From contig CM074759.1 of assembly GCA_037355855.1 (NCBI GenBank), positions 2,790,001 to 2,854,000 on the forward strand: a DNA stretch of 64,000 bases, written 5' to 3'. This DNA is from Pseudo-nitzschia pungens (lineage: Eukaryota > Bacillariophyta > Bacillariophyceae > Bacillariales > Bacillariaceae). Under the pieces are notes generated by a model. The model worked only from the letters and a program-made list of their open reading frames with translations, was not told the DNA's origin and did not search any database. The position numbers were made by a program, and so were the translations under genes. This document shows positions 27,620 to 38,666 of the stretch, piece by piece (the stretch's first letter is position 1; the number at the start of each line of letters is the position of its first letter).

Positions 27620-28626
27620 GGCTCAAGTCACTGACACTAGCATCATGGCTGGAGGAGAACGCAATAGCAGCAACTCCAACCCTCAAAGCAGAGGCTGCAT
27701 CTTTCTCACCACCAGGCAAACCAGAAGGCAGGGCAGCAGGAACTTCAGTTAAGACATCAGGAGAGGCCACAGGGGAGGCACCAGCCATGGCAGTATTGGG
27801 AGGATCAGGAACTGCAGGGGGGACATCAGGAGAGACACCAGGGGAGGCACCAGCCTTGGCAGCATTGGGAGGATCACCTCCAGGAGGAGCAGCAGCTGCA
27901 GGCGGTGAAGCCTGGACAGCAGTGAGATTGGAAGTGCCTGTAGCTAAAGTATCCATGGATTGGGAGTCATCAAAGCCACCACCACCACTGTCAGCACGGG
28001 CTTGGAGGTTAAAGTGCAAATCTAGATCAAAAGTGAGGTCTGGGGCAAGGTCAACTGACAAGTCATCATCAACAAGTTCCCAATCTCTTGCATCCCCATC
28101 ACCAAAAAAGGGAAGAGAGTCATCCTGCATTGGATCTGCAGCAGGTGCAGTTTCCACAACACAATTGGCATCAGCATCCCAATGGTAAGCCTCCATTTCA
28201 GTCAAGCACTCAGAAGAGAACCATTGTCTAACACAAGAACCATACTGAGCCTCCAGAAAAATAGGCAGGAAAGACAACATGGCCATGGCTTCAGCCTTGG
28301 TAGTGATGTTGTACAAAGCAAGGATCTCGCCCCGGTATGGACTGGTATCAACAAAAAGAAAAAGAGGCCATGACCAATTGTCACGGGTTCTGATGCCCAT
28401 AAGCACACTGCGCAGTGTCTTCAAACCCAGCCCTTGGCCCAAGTCAACAGGAAGATCAAGATCAACTACCCCCAAAACAGGAGCAGTTTCATGGCTCTCA
28501 ATAAATTTGGCTTGGCGGTGCTTAGCTTGGCGAACAGTCTTGAGCTTGGAAGGGGGAAGGGGTCTGTCAGAAGGATTGGTAGCTGTCTCAATGAACTTGT
28601 AGAATTTACCATCAGGGAGAGAGGCA
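27540..28626 (-). pseudogene. LINE-D ORF1, C-terminal third
   Basis: Open from 28626 down to TAG at 27540. It begins at 'LPDGKFYKFIETATNPSDRP' of the LINE-C ORF1 and passes 'RTRDNWSWPLFLFVDTS' and the acidic stretch 'ELVDDDLSVDLAPDLTFDLD'. The final Ala/Pro-rich and Ser-rich part ends 'RQTRFPSDHG'. The N-terminal two-thirds are absent because LINE-B begins at 28631. The stop overlaps the ORF2 ATG at 27545-27547. Confidence 0.88.
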
Positions 28627-28630
28627 CAAT

Positions 28631-30218
28631 TTTGCGACGCGCGATTTTGTCCGACGTTCCGATGTTCCAGTACTTAAAACACGTAGATTTCTACACACCA
28701 TTCCCCTTTGATATCTCCCTCACTTCTAAAGCTCCTACAACAACACCAAGCACTACACCTATTAACAGAGACCTCGCCTATCTGTTTCTGTTATTTGTTT
28801 GGCTGCTCCTTGCTTCCTTTGGTTGCTTTGGTTCCTTGTTTCCTGTCGTCGTCGTCATTCGGCAACAACAGCAACAAGCAGCACGAACACAAAACCACGA
28901 CACATAATTTTCTACAGCGCATCCAGTACAAATTCTACAGCTGCTGCTTAGTCTCCGAGCTCGGTTTGTTTTTTTCGATCTGTTTTCAAGCTACCTTATT
29001 ATTTAACGCTATACAGTCTTTCAAGCTCCTTCAGTGATATCCACTTAACGTTCTACATTCTTCAAGGTTCCTTGCTGAGTTCCCTAAGTCTTTTCAAGTT
29101 GAAGTTGTCGAACACATACATACCCCCCCTTCTAGAAGGTTCCTCGCGAGCATATCTTCTAGTTCCCTCCCTGTTTTCAAGTCAATAGCCTCCCTGCTCC
29201 CTAAGTGGTAATGACTTAAGAGCTACCCTGTTCCCTAGCCAAGCCCCCTAGTCCCTAAGTGTTTTCACTTAAGGCTCCCCTACTACATCTGTTTTCAAGC
29301 CAAGACCAACTGATTCCTAAGTACCTCCTACTTAGTGCACTCCTGTTTCCAAGACTAGAACTACTATCGCCCCTTGTTTTCAAGACTACAGTTCCCCTGG
29401 TCTTTAAGTGTTCGCGAGTTCCCTGCTCCCTAAGTGTTTTCGCTATTAAGCAACCCCACGTTGAACTTCAAGTTCGACACTGTTTTCAAGACACAAGCCA
29501 CCCCCTGGTCCCTAGGTGTTTCTACTAAAGCCCCTGTTTTCAAGCAAGCAGCTTCCCTGGTCCCTAAGTGTCTCGCTCAAGGTACCTGTTTTCAAGCCAA
29601 TTGCCCCTGGATACTGTTTCTACCCTTAATTACTCCCCTTGTTTCCAAGCAGGCAGCATCCCTGGTCCCTAAGTGTCTCGCTCAAGGTCCCTGTTTTCAA
29701 GCCAATTGCCCCTGGATACTGTTTCCACTTATAAGTACTCGCGAGTTTGAACTTCAAGTTCCCTCCTGAGCCTTTTAAGTGTGCCCTGCTATTGATATCC
29801 CCCGGTCCCTAAGTGTTCCTACTAAAGCCCCTATTTTCAAGCTACTAGCTTCCCTGGGGGGCTGCTGTATCTTTATTCAAATCGTTTACGATTCGAATTT
29901 GCAAGCCTACACGATTTGCAGTAGTTGCAAAATTGTTCAAATCTGCACAATTTTCAAGCTACGAGTACCGTACCGTACAGTACGAGTACAAATTTGCAGT
30001 GCTACCGTGCTACCGTGCTTGCAGTGCTACCAGTGCTACCGTAGGAGTAAAATTGTTCAAATCAGAGTTTTGCACGCTCCAAGTGTGAGACAATTTTTGC
30101 TCGTTTTTTAGCAAAAATTGCTACAAGTACCCCCAGCTGTACCTCTACATACAGGTAAACACTGACAGCCTACCTGCGTCCAAGCCAACACGCCTATTAA
30201 GCCACTACCAGCCCCACC
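28631..30218 (+). promoter_or_regulatory. LINE-B 5'UTR with hairpin-repeat array
   Basis: 1.59 kb without a convincing gene. Clear hairpins include CCTAAGTG-TTTT-CACTTAAGG at 29254-29274 and CTAAGTA-CCTCC-TACTTAG near 29317-29335. 'CCTGTTTTCAAG' modules alternate with them. The region near 29940-30060 is AT-rich with repeated 'gtaccgt' and 'gtgctaccgtg' words. It leads to the ORF1 ATG in the context CCCCACCATGCC. Confidence 0.75.
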
Positions 30219-30885
30219 ATGCCTCCTCCCCTGCCAGCTTCCGGGCGTAAAAGGCCACCCTTGCCTGCCACTCCTGCAAACAAACGCGCCTTTGTGGGGA
30301 CTCCTTCACGCCAACCACCAGCTGCTGGACCCTCTGCTCTGGCCACCCCTTCTCCCCTCCTAGCCAGAGATTCCTCCCAGTTAGCCTCCTCCTCTGATGA
30401 TGATATGTCCTTCACTTCTGCTGTGTCCATTGGTGAGCGTGATGATGTAGACATGGGCACAAATCCTTCCGGCACTGGGCAGTCCAGCCCCGGGCAATTA
30501 GGCAGTGAGCAGTCTAGCAGTGGGCAGTCCAGCCCTGGGCAATCAGGCAGTGAGCAGTCTAGCAGTGGGCAGTCAGGATCTTTGCCCTCAGGCAAGGTCC
30601 CTGCTTCTTCTTCTATCCTCAAGCAATCTACTCTTGCCTTTTCCTCTGCCCAGAAGTCTGATCCCTCTCAGCTGAAGGCACGCCAATCCCAACGCAAGGA
30701 GGCTCTGGCTGCTGCAAACAGGGCTCATTCTGATTCCTTCTTATGGTGTTTTTATGGTAAGGGTTCCTGTTCTGGCAGGTCTCCCATACCTTCTGCAATT
30801 CAGGCCTTTCGCAAATCTCCAACAGGTAACCGCTTATGGGCTGGGTGTCCAAGCCCTACACACTTCTTCAGCAAGAAGGAGGGTA
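30219..30885 (+). pseudogene. LINE-B ORF1, N-terminal fragment
   Basis: Begins 'MPPPLPASGRKRPPLPATPA', then an acidic patch, Gly/Ser/Gln repeats ('GQSSPGQ', 'GSEQSSSGQ'), and the conserved 'ALAAANRAHSDSFLWCFYGK'. It stays matched to the family up to 'SPTHFFSKK', near 30882. After that the reading enters unrelated sequence and ends at 31013. It is truncated and not functional on its own. Confidence 0.88.
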
Positions 30886-30920
30886 AATTACGATCTCCTA
30901 GACACTTTCGTTTAAAAGGA

Positions 30921-31833
30921 CTAATTCCAACCTTGTCCCAAAAAGATCTCAACCTGAGTGGTGAAAAGGCCGCCTCGAACGCAGACTCTAATCCCGTACC
31001 CCATGTCTGTTGAAGTCCAAACACCATCGCTGGATAGTCCCTTGGCCATAACGTTCTTCCCCCCCTCTGAACAGCGCACTGCATGTAGTTTCTTCCTGTT
31101 CTTGTGGTATGCAGTTTTGAAAGGACTGTAGCTCCAGTCGGTAACTTGTGTGACATGAATTGTGTTTGGCAATCCTGGTAGTAGTAATACTCCCTTGCGG
31201 CTGTGTTCCTGTAAGAGTTTCATGTCCAGTCGTCCAGGACCTGAATCAATTATTGACAAGACCCATTGTCCACCTGCTGAACGGAACAATGGTGCTAACA
31301 ACGTACTTATGAAACTCCTTGCTGTCCATTCCTGTGCTGGTGTTGCAGTTGGTTGTGTATGGACGGTGAGTGATCTGTCCAAAACCCCATACTCCTTCAC
31401 AGGTACCAGCGCGTTTGAGTTCATCTGCAAATGCCTGAGAGATGCGTTTCTTGTCCTCTGTTGTAGCAGAGCTCTTGTGTTGAAAGTGTATCAGAATAGG
31501 ATCTCTGGCAGCGGTGCTCCCAGCATTCATCATACAGTGTGAGCTACTCTTGTTAGCTTTCGTCGCTCCCTTCGGTAAAGTACCATTGCGCGGACTATAT
31601 TCAATCACTGGACGTCCTCCAGCGCAAGTACAGGTCCCGTCCAGCGTCAATCCAGTCTCGTCAACGTTGATGATACGACGATACAGTGCAAACTGACGCG
31701 GCAGGAATACAAGCTCCCCAACGTGTTGATTCAATTCCTTGAACGCAGTTGGCAAACGAGCAAAGCCCTTTTCAATTAACAGCAATTTTAAGTTGCTAAA
31801 CCACTTGTTAATCTTGTTAAATGTAGTCTGCAC
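30921..31833 (-). pseudogene. T1 transposase, catalytic part, frameshifted
   Basis: From 31833 the frame gives 'IINVDETGLTLDG' (first catalytic Asp) and runs to about 31270. The reading then shifts to a second frame giving 'VLSIIDSGPGRLDMKLL' and 'VTDWSYSPFKTAYHKN' (candidate second and third acidic positions), ending at 30921. The layout, with D in a 'DETG' motif and a late 'D.....FK', recalls pogo/Tc1-like DDE enzymes. The family is not certain. One frameshift (about 31265-31290) and the TAG at 31852 make it a pseudogene. Confidence 0.65.
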
Positions 31834-31851
31834 TGCTCTCCTCTCCTCCAG

Positions 31852-32940
31852 CTAAGAGTTTGACTTGGTCACTTCAATGCTTTCAGCAAACCAGGGTTGC
31901 AAATGTTTGTAAAGACCATTATCATCTTTCAAAGAACATGGACATGGACCCCTGGAAAGACATGCTTCCAAATCTTCCACAGCCTTCTTCCAATTTGGCT
32001 TCTCCCTCACTCCAGCAGAACAGAGAAGAAAGGAAGTCTCCAGCGCTGTAACAAGTGCTTGCTCCACTTCTTCAGGAATAGTAGTTGGTCTCCCCCGGGG
32101 TTTGGTAGACAATCCCTTCCTTCTTTGGGCCAAGCGCCACTTCAAAGTGTTCATCTTTATGTCAGTTCCATTAATTCTGTTCACCATATGACATGCCTGC
32201 TGCAATGAGATATGTTTTGGTCCAGGCTGCTCCTTGTAAATCTTTTCTGCAGCAAGATAAGATTCCTCTGTTTTCTCCTTCTCCTTATGCTTGATTGTCA
32301 TCTCAAACATCAACTGGGAATGGTTCCTCATTGGCTTCTTCAAATGCTGTTCCTCTGGAGAAGCTGGCTCATCCTGCTCATCTTCTGGCTCCATGTTGAC
32401 ATCAACTTCAATGTTGATGACATTGTTGTTTCCTCTCTTGTTGCCTCTATTGCTGCTGGGCGTCGTGGTTGAACTTTTGTTTTGGCTTTTGCAGTTTTGG
32501 CAGCAATAACAGATACTATTTTCAATCTCGCAATTCCCTGCAACCAATGGAGATCCAGTAGCAGACGCCAGAGGGGAAATCAAAGGCACTTGAATGGGGA
32601 GGGTGATCAACCCTGGGACAGTCTCCTTAATGTACTTGCTCCAGAGTCTAAGCACTCTTTTTTGGAGAGACTTATTGGTACATTCTGCTTTGGAGAATCT
32701 GTACATCCTCATAGCGTCATCAGCCATAGTGGACCGGAACTTCCTGTTGAACCTGTAAAGATTAGCCAGATGTCTTGCCGCTGCATCGGTTCTCTTGCAC
32801 ATGGGTAGCGCGTGTCCATTCCTGTAGGATCCAACAGGCACTGTACCTGGAGTCTTCTTAGAGGCAGCACCTGAATTTTCTTCCATTTTTTCCCTTGGTT
32901 GGTGTACAGTCCGTTTCTCAACAACGACAAGTCCAATCAC
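31852..32940 (-). pseudogene. T1 transposase, N-terminal DNA-binding part
   Basis: A 362-codon reading in the same frame as the catalytic piece, separated from it by one TAG at 31852-31854. The Cys-rich 'CYCCQNCKSQNK' and an acidic stretch come mid-protein. Near residues 245-300 a helix-turn-helix-like segment ('SLQQACHMVNRINGTDIKM' and 'LKWRLAQRRKG') is followed by 'KPRGRPTTIPEEVEQALV', typical of the linker in psq/pogo-like transposases. The first ATG lies in the 85-bp repeat, so the true start may be the later Met of 'MEENSG'. Confidence 0.6.
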
Positions 32941-33163
32941 TCCGCAAATTGGAGAGGTTGTCCTTCTTGATATAGTAGAGCATCACAAAGTGGTCTGGTT
33001 GGAATCAATTGAGTGGGGACTGAGATATTAATTTTCGCTGTAGTTTCACCTGTATTTGCTTGCCATATTTTGGGGGGTACAGTCAGTTTCTCAACAATGA
33101 CACGTCCGATCAGTCCGCAAATTGGAGGGCTTGTCCTTCTTAATATAATACAGCTGTACAAAG
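32909..33163. repeat. 85-bp direct repeat at the T1 right side
   Basis: 'cagtc.gtttctcaacaa' through 'tccgcaaattggag' to 'tgtccttctt.atata.ta' occurs at 32909-32996 and 33080-33163, about 84 bp between copies. It may be a duplicated transposon end. Confidence 0.75.
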
Positions 33164-33168
33164 TACAA

Positions 33169-33280
33169 TTTGCGCATCGCGCATTTTGTCCAACGTTCCG
33201 ATGTTCCCGTACTAAAAATACGTAGATTTCTACACAACTTTACCATGCGATATCTCGCTCCCTTTTACACCACCAATCAC
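33169..33280 (+). mobile_element. LINE-E 5' end (continues at 59922)
   Basis: 112 bp starting TTTGCGCATCGCGCATTTTG with the GTAG-ATTT-CTAC stem, closely like LINE-F. Interrupted after 'accaatcac' by Copia-3. The sequence resumes at 59922 ('aaccccaggacctacatgt'), exactly as in LINE-F near 20775. Confidence 0.88.
33276..33280. repeat. Target site duplication of Copia-3, left copy
   Basis: atcac here and at 59917-59921. Removing Copia-3 and one copy gives the continuous LINE 5'UTR seen in LINE-F. Confidence 0.88.
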
Positions 33281-34232
33281 TGCGTTGATATTCGCTCGTC
33301 AGCGATCTTCGTACAACTTAATCGACTCGTACTGGTCTGTAAATAAGGAAAAGCCTTAACAATAATAACACGTATATCCCTGGCAAATAGTGAGTCTACA
33401 GTGGGCACTGTTCAGGTCTTATTACATACACTTAGTTACTACAAGGTACTTCCCTAGAGGTACATCGGAATCGATCGAAAGGGAGGGCATGATAGGTGTC
33501 TATTTTAGAGTGTAAAGAAAAGAGTGAATACAGGGAACTGAGCGCAGCTCAGCTCTGTATTGTATCGTGACAGCGATCCGCTAACTCGTATAATAACAGA
33601 GCTTCCGTAGCTCTGGTACTGTATCCTACGAGGAGTAGCGTACCGTATCGGAGTATCGTAGGGTATCTCCGATTAATTATTAGATCGAATCGTGTGCTAG
33701 CGCTAGCTCGCTTATGCTAGCGCGTTGGGTAACTGTTTGGGCCGGGTATCCAGTCATGGTACATATTATACACCAATGACCCGGCCCCGGCGGTAGCATA
33801 GTATCTTAGCATGGTATCATGGTAGGCTACTAGCATCTTTCAGTATCTCGTAGCATTAGCAACCCTAACCCTGTAGCATTTAGCTACACCATGACAGGAG
33901 GTGCTTTACTCGGGGTACGTACGATTGGTACAAATCGTACGCGGCGACCCTAGTAAACTCTGCTAGCATCCATACTAAACAGGATAGGTCTGCTGCTAAG
34001 CCTGCTGCTAAGCCTGCTGCTAAGCCTGTTGCTAAGCCTGTTGCTAAGCCTGTTGCTAAGCCTGTTGCTAAGCCTGTTGCTAAGCCTGTTGCTAAGCCTG
34101 TATGCTAGCAATTAGCACACATCTCAGCACCTGTTAGTCAGCTGCTACTGGGTGTTGCTGTCTGTATCCCCAGTAGCCCTTCTACACAGGAGCCTTAGCA
34201 CAGATCATAGCACCCACCTTGAATATCTTCAT
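33281..34232 (-). repeat. Copia-3 3' LTR
   Basis: 952 bp, beginning TGCGTTGATATTC on the plus strand and ending TATCTTCAT. Rich in 'gctagc' words. Holds nine 12-bp units (GCTAAGCCTGYT type) near 33992-34108; the other LTR has seven. Confidence 0.9.
33992..34108. repeat. 12-bp minisatellite in the Copia-3 LTR
   Basis: Nine copies of a 'gctaagcctgyt' unit; the matching array at 59699-59785 has seven. The difference of 24 bp explains most of the LTR length difference. Confidence 0.9.
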
Positions 34233-34904
34233 AGTCCCCGTGATTCATGCTAGTATTCCTGTACTGAGCAAGCAACTATACCAGTCCCCGGAAACAGATA
34301 CTCCCAGGGGAACACCAATACTCTTGCTCGTTGTACCAGGACACTTGGATGGATCATAACAGAATTCAGGGGTGTATCCATATCACTTGTCAGAGGTCGC
34401 AACTGCACCAAATATTGCAGTTCTTCTATCAGAGGCCCGGCCGATTTATGGTAGAAAAAAGAGGGGGTTGGACCGGAGGGCGTTTTGCCCTTGGTTCCAT
34501 TCCTTGACACGTACAAGGAGATCAATCAATCAGCCTATTGTCTTTCAAGTTTATAGTCCCCGGAACCGTTGTACCGGAGACTCCCAAATACATAACATAT
34601 AACATAAGATCGAATCGGAATTGAAGTCGGGATCGTTGCGTTCGAAAGACTGCGGCGTCCGAACTGCTAGATCCGCTGCGTTCGAGCCATTCGTAATCGA
34701 AATCGTAATCCACTACGAGCAAAGAACTCGTAATCGAAATCAACTGCGTTCGAATATTCGAAATCTGCTGCGATTGAAAAACTCGCAATCGAAATCGAAA
34801 TCGATCGCGTCTGAAATACGGTCCCCGAGACCACGAAATAACAGATCGCGTCCACACTGCTTGCCAGAGATAAAAGTACCTCAAATAATGCAGCTGGAGC
34901 AATT
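34233..34904 (-). other. Copia-3 3' non-coding region
   Basis: About 670 bp between the pol stop and the 3' LTR. The part 34600-34850 is built from repeated 'aatcgaaat' and 'gcgttcgaa' words. No ORF is supported. The bases next to the LTR on the reverse strand (CACGGGGACT) may be a weak polypurine tract. Confidence 0.5.
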
Positions 34905-37900
34905 CTACCACATGCATCGCTCACAGTGTTCTTTCAACGCTGGACCATTCAGTAGCTTGGTGAATAGGTCAGCAATATTGGTCTCGCCAGGCTCCTTTGC
35001 AATTCGAATGGTGCCAGCAGCAATAGACTCGCGCGCTTTGTGGTAGGCAACACTGTTGTGCTTCTTGTTGCATGGACTCTCCGGCCTGGTGGTGTTCTTA
35101 ACGACAGACTCGTTGTCACAGTACACATTGGTAGGACCTTCAATAGGGACCCCCATCATCCTGAGCTTGTATCTAAGACCTTCAATCAGTTCAATGGCAA
35201 TTTGGAGTGCAAATATCTCAGAACCGAAGGTTGACGTCTCCACAGTGGTCTGGCGTTTGCTGAACCACAGGATAGGGGCCCTGTTCAGGAATATAATAAT
35301 TCCTGTATGGGATCTTCTTGTTGCTTTGCATCCGGCATGATCGGCGTCAACAAAGCAACTCATAATAACTGCTTTCCCAAGGGGTTCAGGAGCATCCGGT
35401 GGCAATACTTCCTTGGCATCTGGATAGAACTCACTCCAATCACAGTCGGGGAATCTGGACTCATCCACTTCAGGCCGGGTCTCGTCAAACACCAACTTGG
35501 ATCGGGCATGCGCCTTGAGATAGGCAAACATGTGCAATACTTGGTTCAAATGCCCCGTTCGCGCTTGCGCTAGATATCTAGACATAAGAGATACAGGCAT
35601 GACCAAATCCAGTCTCCCAAGTTCACACAACCATCTCAAGACGCCAATCAATCCTTGGTAGTAGTTCTGCTTGCTTGGATCCAGTTCGGCGGTTACATCA
35701 ACTTCTGGACGATAATCGGATGTCAACGGGGTCGACACCTTGTTCGGAAGGTACTTGTAACCGTACTGCTTGGTGCCAAGCTCCTTCTCTACTGCGTCGA
35801 TGGCTTTCTTAGCATACTTCTCGGAGGACATTGCCCACTTGGGAATTGGGTCGTCTTCGACCACATGCGAATGGACATCAGCGCCCAGATACAGGGTTGG
35901 AACTTCTATAGTCCCGTCCTTCAGCGTGAAGCGTTGCTCGATACTTTCCAGCTGTCGTCGAGGATCTTCACTGCAACAGATGATATCGTCGACGTATGCA
36001 ATCAAGTATGCCCAGTACCTAGAACCATCTTTCCTTGTCTCCACTCGCATATGAACATCAGGATCAGCTTTACAGGGTTGATATCCTAGCGTTCGTAGGT
36101 GCTTGGTCAAATAGGATCGGAACGACGCGCCTGCAACAGGAAGCCCATACAGTGCTCGAACAATCTTACATACCTGACCTACCAAGTGCTGGGGGAAACC
36201 ATCTTCAGCCCGTGCAACTAAATAGTACTTCTTCTTGATCGGCGCTGTAAGATATGCTTTCTGAATGTCCGAAGACAGCACATCCAAATTGTTTAGCGCT
36301 GCCAACAGGAAGAAGATAGGGACTGAATCTCTGCTTGGAACACTGCTGAAGGTGTGTTCCTTGGCTGTGGCTTGTACCTTATGGCCATCAGCGACAAGCC
36401 GTGCTTTCCGCGTCAGGGACCCCAACTTCACGTCAAAGATCATGTGCGTCGTGATCTTGCTGAATCCTTCGGCCTTCAGACCTTCGACGGCGTAGCTGGA
36501 GTCAAACTCGAACGCCATCTCGTTGTTCCTCATCTCCTTCGCAATCGCCTTCTCCCAATAGTCCGTTACCGTCTTTCGGTCGATGGCGAGAGCTTCAGGA
36601 ATAGAATGGGGTAACTCAACTCCAAACTTGTGCATCCTATCCCAGTACTTGTTTCGCTTGGTGGCTTTGAGAATTTGCCTCTTCCTTCGTAGTACATGGT
36701 GAATCCACCATCGGAATGCTGGCTGCTCTGAAATCTTGGCGGATACAGCATACTCGGCGGTCTGCACAGGAAAGGACTCTTTCAGATCGCTCAACTTACA
36801 CCAGGATTCGGTTCCGTCTTTCCAACTGACAAGCAATCGCCATCCCTTCGTGGTAGGCTTGGGGACTTTACGACCATACTTGTTGACGATCGTCGCATCT
36901 TGCATCCTAACGGCGGATCCGTCCTTCTCGTGATCGATAATCTCGTCCAGTAGAGAAAACATGCGTCCGTCGTCGTCGATCTCGCTGTACATACTCTCAG
37001 CAACAATATTGGCGGTGTACTGCTCGACGGAACCATCTGGAAACTGCAGATCATACATTCTGGTATCAAGGATAGGGTTATCATTCCTCTTGCCAATCGG
37101 ATTGCCATTAAGATCAGCAGAACGATTCTTCACGACACACCGTAGTCGTTCGTCGCCCTTCTGTATCATCACATTATTACCAATATACTCATCATAGTCA
37201 TCCCCATCAGGTATGAGGTCGTCGATATCTGGAATGGAAGCTTCAGGCTCGGCGAGCTCCCACCGTTCTTGGTGACCTTCAAATAACTCAGCAGGGGGAT
37301 CAGGGTATGTAGCTTGGAACTTTGCGTCGTTATCCTCCACTTTGTCCCCGATCTTGGATTCAACTGCTTGGTCAAATGAGTCCATATAGCGCTTGACGTC
37401 ATGTGAACGCCATTCTTCTTCAGTGACAGCACGGACTGTGTTAGTGCTTACCGGCATGGCCGCCTCGTTCAAAATCCAGTGGCAGTCCCCGCCTCCGAAT
37501 CTGTCACCACACGGACCAAGCCACCGTCCCAGCTTCTCGGTCCCATCAGAGAGATCAACCCAATAGACGAAATCATACCATTCATGGGCTTGGTACAGAG
37601 ATATATCTGGCATGTACCCATGTACAATTTCGAACGGCGTTCGGCCCATCGTCGTAGGATTAGCCGTGCGTTGTCGGATTGCAGCAACGAGCTCTCCGCA
37701 GAAAGCCCACAGGTGCTTGGGGGATCGCTTCCGAGCCGTCTTCTTGCAGATGCTTCTGCTGATATGGCCGATGCTGAGCTCCGCGCGATTCTGGAAGGGA
37801 CATCTTGGCTGGATGAAGGTCTGGTAGATATGGTTTTTGCTGACAACCTTATTCCATGGAGTCTTGTAAGTCCCAGGGGCTCCTTGCTCTCGAGCGCCAT

Positions 37901-38661
37901 CGGATATCAAATGTTCGGGGATGCCAACATCGTGGATGAAAATCTTCAGTCCTTCATACGCTTGTCTCTTGCCCTGTATGGGTATGAACTCATCGTAGCC
38001 CTTACCATTACTGAAAACTTGGGCGGCTGAATCTTGTCGCATGATGCTTGGGACCTTCGCTATCCAGGTGTCAGTATACCATTTGCCAGCTGCAATGCGC
38101 TTGTTTCTGAAGCTCTGCGTTGGCAGACGGCGAACGAGGGGATGTAGCAGATTCCGAAATCCCTTCTGCGTCGTGACTCGAAGAGTATCCGCAGCCTTTC
38201 TCGGGGACACATCCCAAATCTTGGACAGACGGTCGGAATCAATCTTGCAGTATCGTTCGGTGTCGATCGTCGGGCCCCACTTGGCTCGTCTGGCGATGGT
38301 GTCAAGCTCGGGGTCGACTGGTTCGACTGCATCGTCCCATCGAACATGCTTGTAAACGGATGACAAGCAGACGGGAGAACTGCTACGGGGATCCAATTCG
38401 AAGCGCTCGCGGCCGTTGGTGTAGGCGCGCTCGTACAGAGGGGTATGCAGGGCGTTGATTGTAAGACTTGGAACTGTATCCTCGTCTAAATCCTCGTCTA
38501 CATCGTCCCCGCAAGTCTTCAAGGAATCGCCCGAAAAGAGAGAAGATAGCCGTGCATCCAGACGAGAGTCGGATGCAATCGCACATGGGGTCAGATCACG
38601 GCGGGTACAGAGTTGCTGGAGACTCCGCAGCTTGTACTTCTCATAGCAGTCATGCTGTGGG
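34905..38661 (-). CDS. Copia-3 pol: integrase, reverse transcriptase, RNase H
   Basis: Open from the Gypsy-2 insertion point to the stop at 34905, and in frame with the protease part at 55267-56084. Integrase: Asp in 'KWYTDTWIAK', Asp in 'HLISDGAREQG', Glu in 'QNRAELSIGHISRS'. RT: 'LSSDIQKAYLTAP' and the catalytic 'AYVDDIICCSED'. RNase H: 'SCFVDADHAGCKATRRSHTG', 'ETSTFGSEIFALQ', 'VYCDNESVVKNT' and 'NIADLFTKLL'. All expected catalytic acids are present. As first read, the ORF has its first start-like codon at 38522, but homology and frame continue upstream ('LPQHDCYEKYKL'). This is therefore the 3' half of a polyprotein cut in two by Gypsy-2. Confidence 0.93.
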
Positions 38662-38666
38662 AGGAT
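38662..38666. repeat. Target site duplication of Gypsy-2, left copy
   Basis: aggat here and at 55267-55271, directly outside the two Gypsy-2 LTRs. Joining the flanks restores the Copia-3 pol frame. Confidence 0.92.

Larger units (their letters stand above)
21491..28626 (-). mobile_element. LINE-D: LINE with intact ORF2 and truncated ORF1
   Basis: Reverse-strand LINE very similar to LINE-C. It has the 3'UTR hairpins and most of the 3' end (the final TATTATT tail is absent at 21491), a complete ORF2 and the C-terminal third of ORF1. Upstream it is cut at 28626, where forward LINE-B begins. 5'-truncation on insertion, or interruption by LINE-B, would both explain this. Confidence 0.9.
28631..30885 (+). 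mobile_element. LINE-B: forward LINE, 5'UTR and ORF1 N-terminus only
   Basis: Starts with TTTGCGACGCGCGATTTTG at 28631, the same 5' end as LINE-A and LINE-C. It continues through the 5'UTR (to 30218) and about 220 codons of ORF1, and is cut at about 30885 where the T1 transposase sequence begins. It lies head to head with LINE-D, whose ORF1 it interrupts. Confidence 0.88.
30886..33168 (-). mobile_element. T1: degenerate DDE DNA transposon
   Basis: A transposase in three reading pieces on the reverse strand, lying between LINE-B and LINE-E. Terminal inverted repeats could not be found. The right side has an 85-bp direct repeat (32909-32996 and 33080-33163), both copies beginning TACAGTC.GTTTCTCAAC, which could be the remains of an end. 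The left end seems lost at the LINE-B junction. Confidence 0.65.

Noticed and set aside
33861..33876. Telomere-like 'aaccctaaccct' in the Copia-3 LTRs (also near 59570)
   Set aside because: Only two units, inside both LTRs; too short to mean a telomere or interstitial telomeric array.
33281..34232. A CRISPR-like or satellite array suggested by the 12-bp repeats
   Set aside because: The units are adjacent without spacers and lie inside an LTR; this is a minisatellite.
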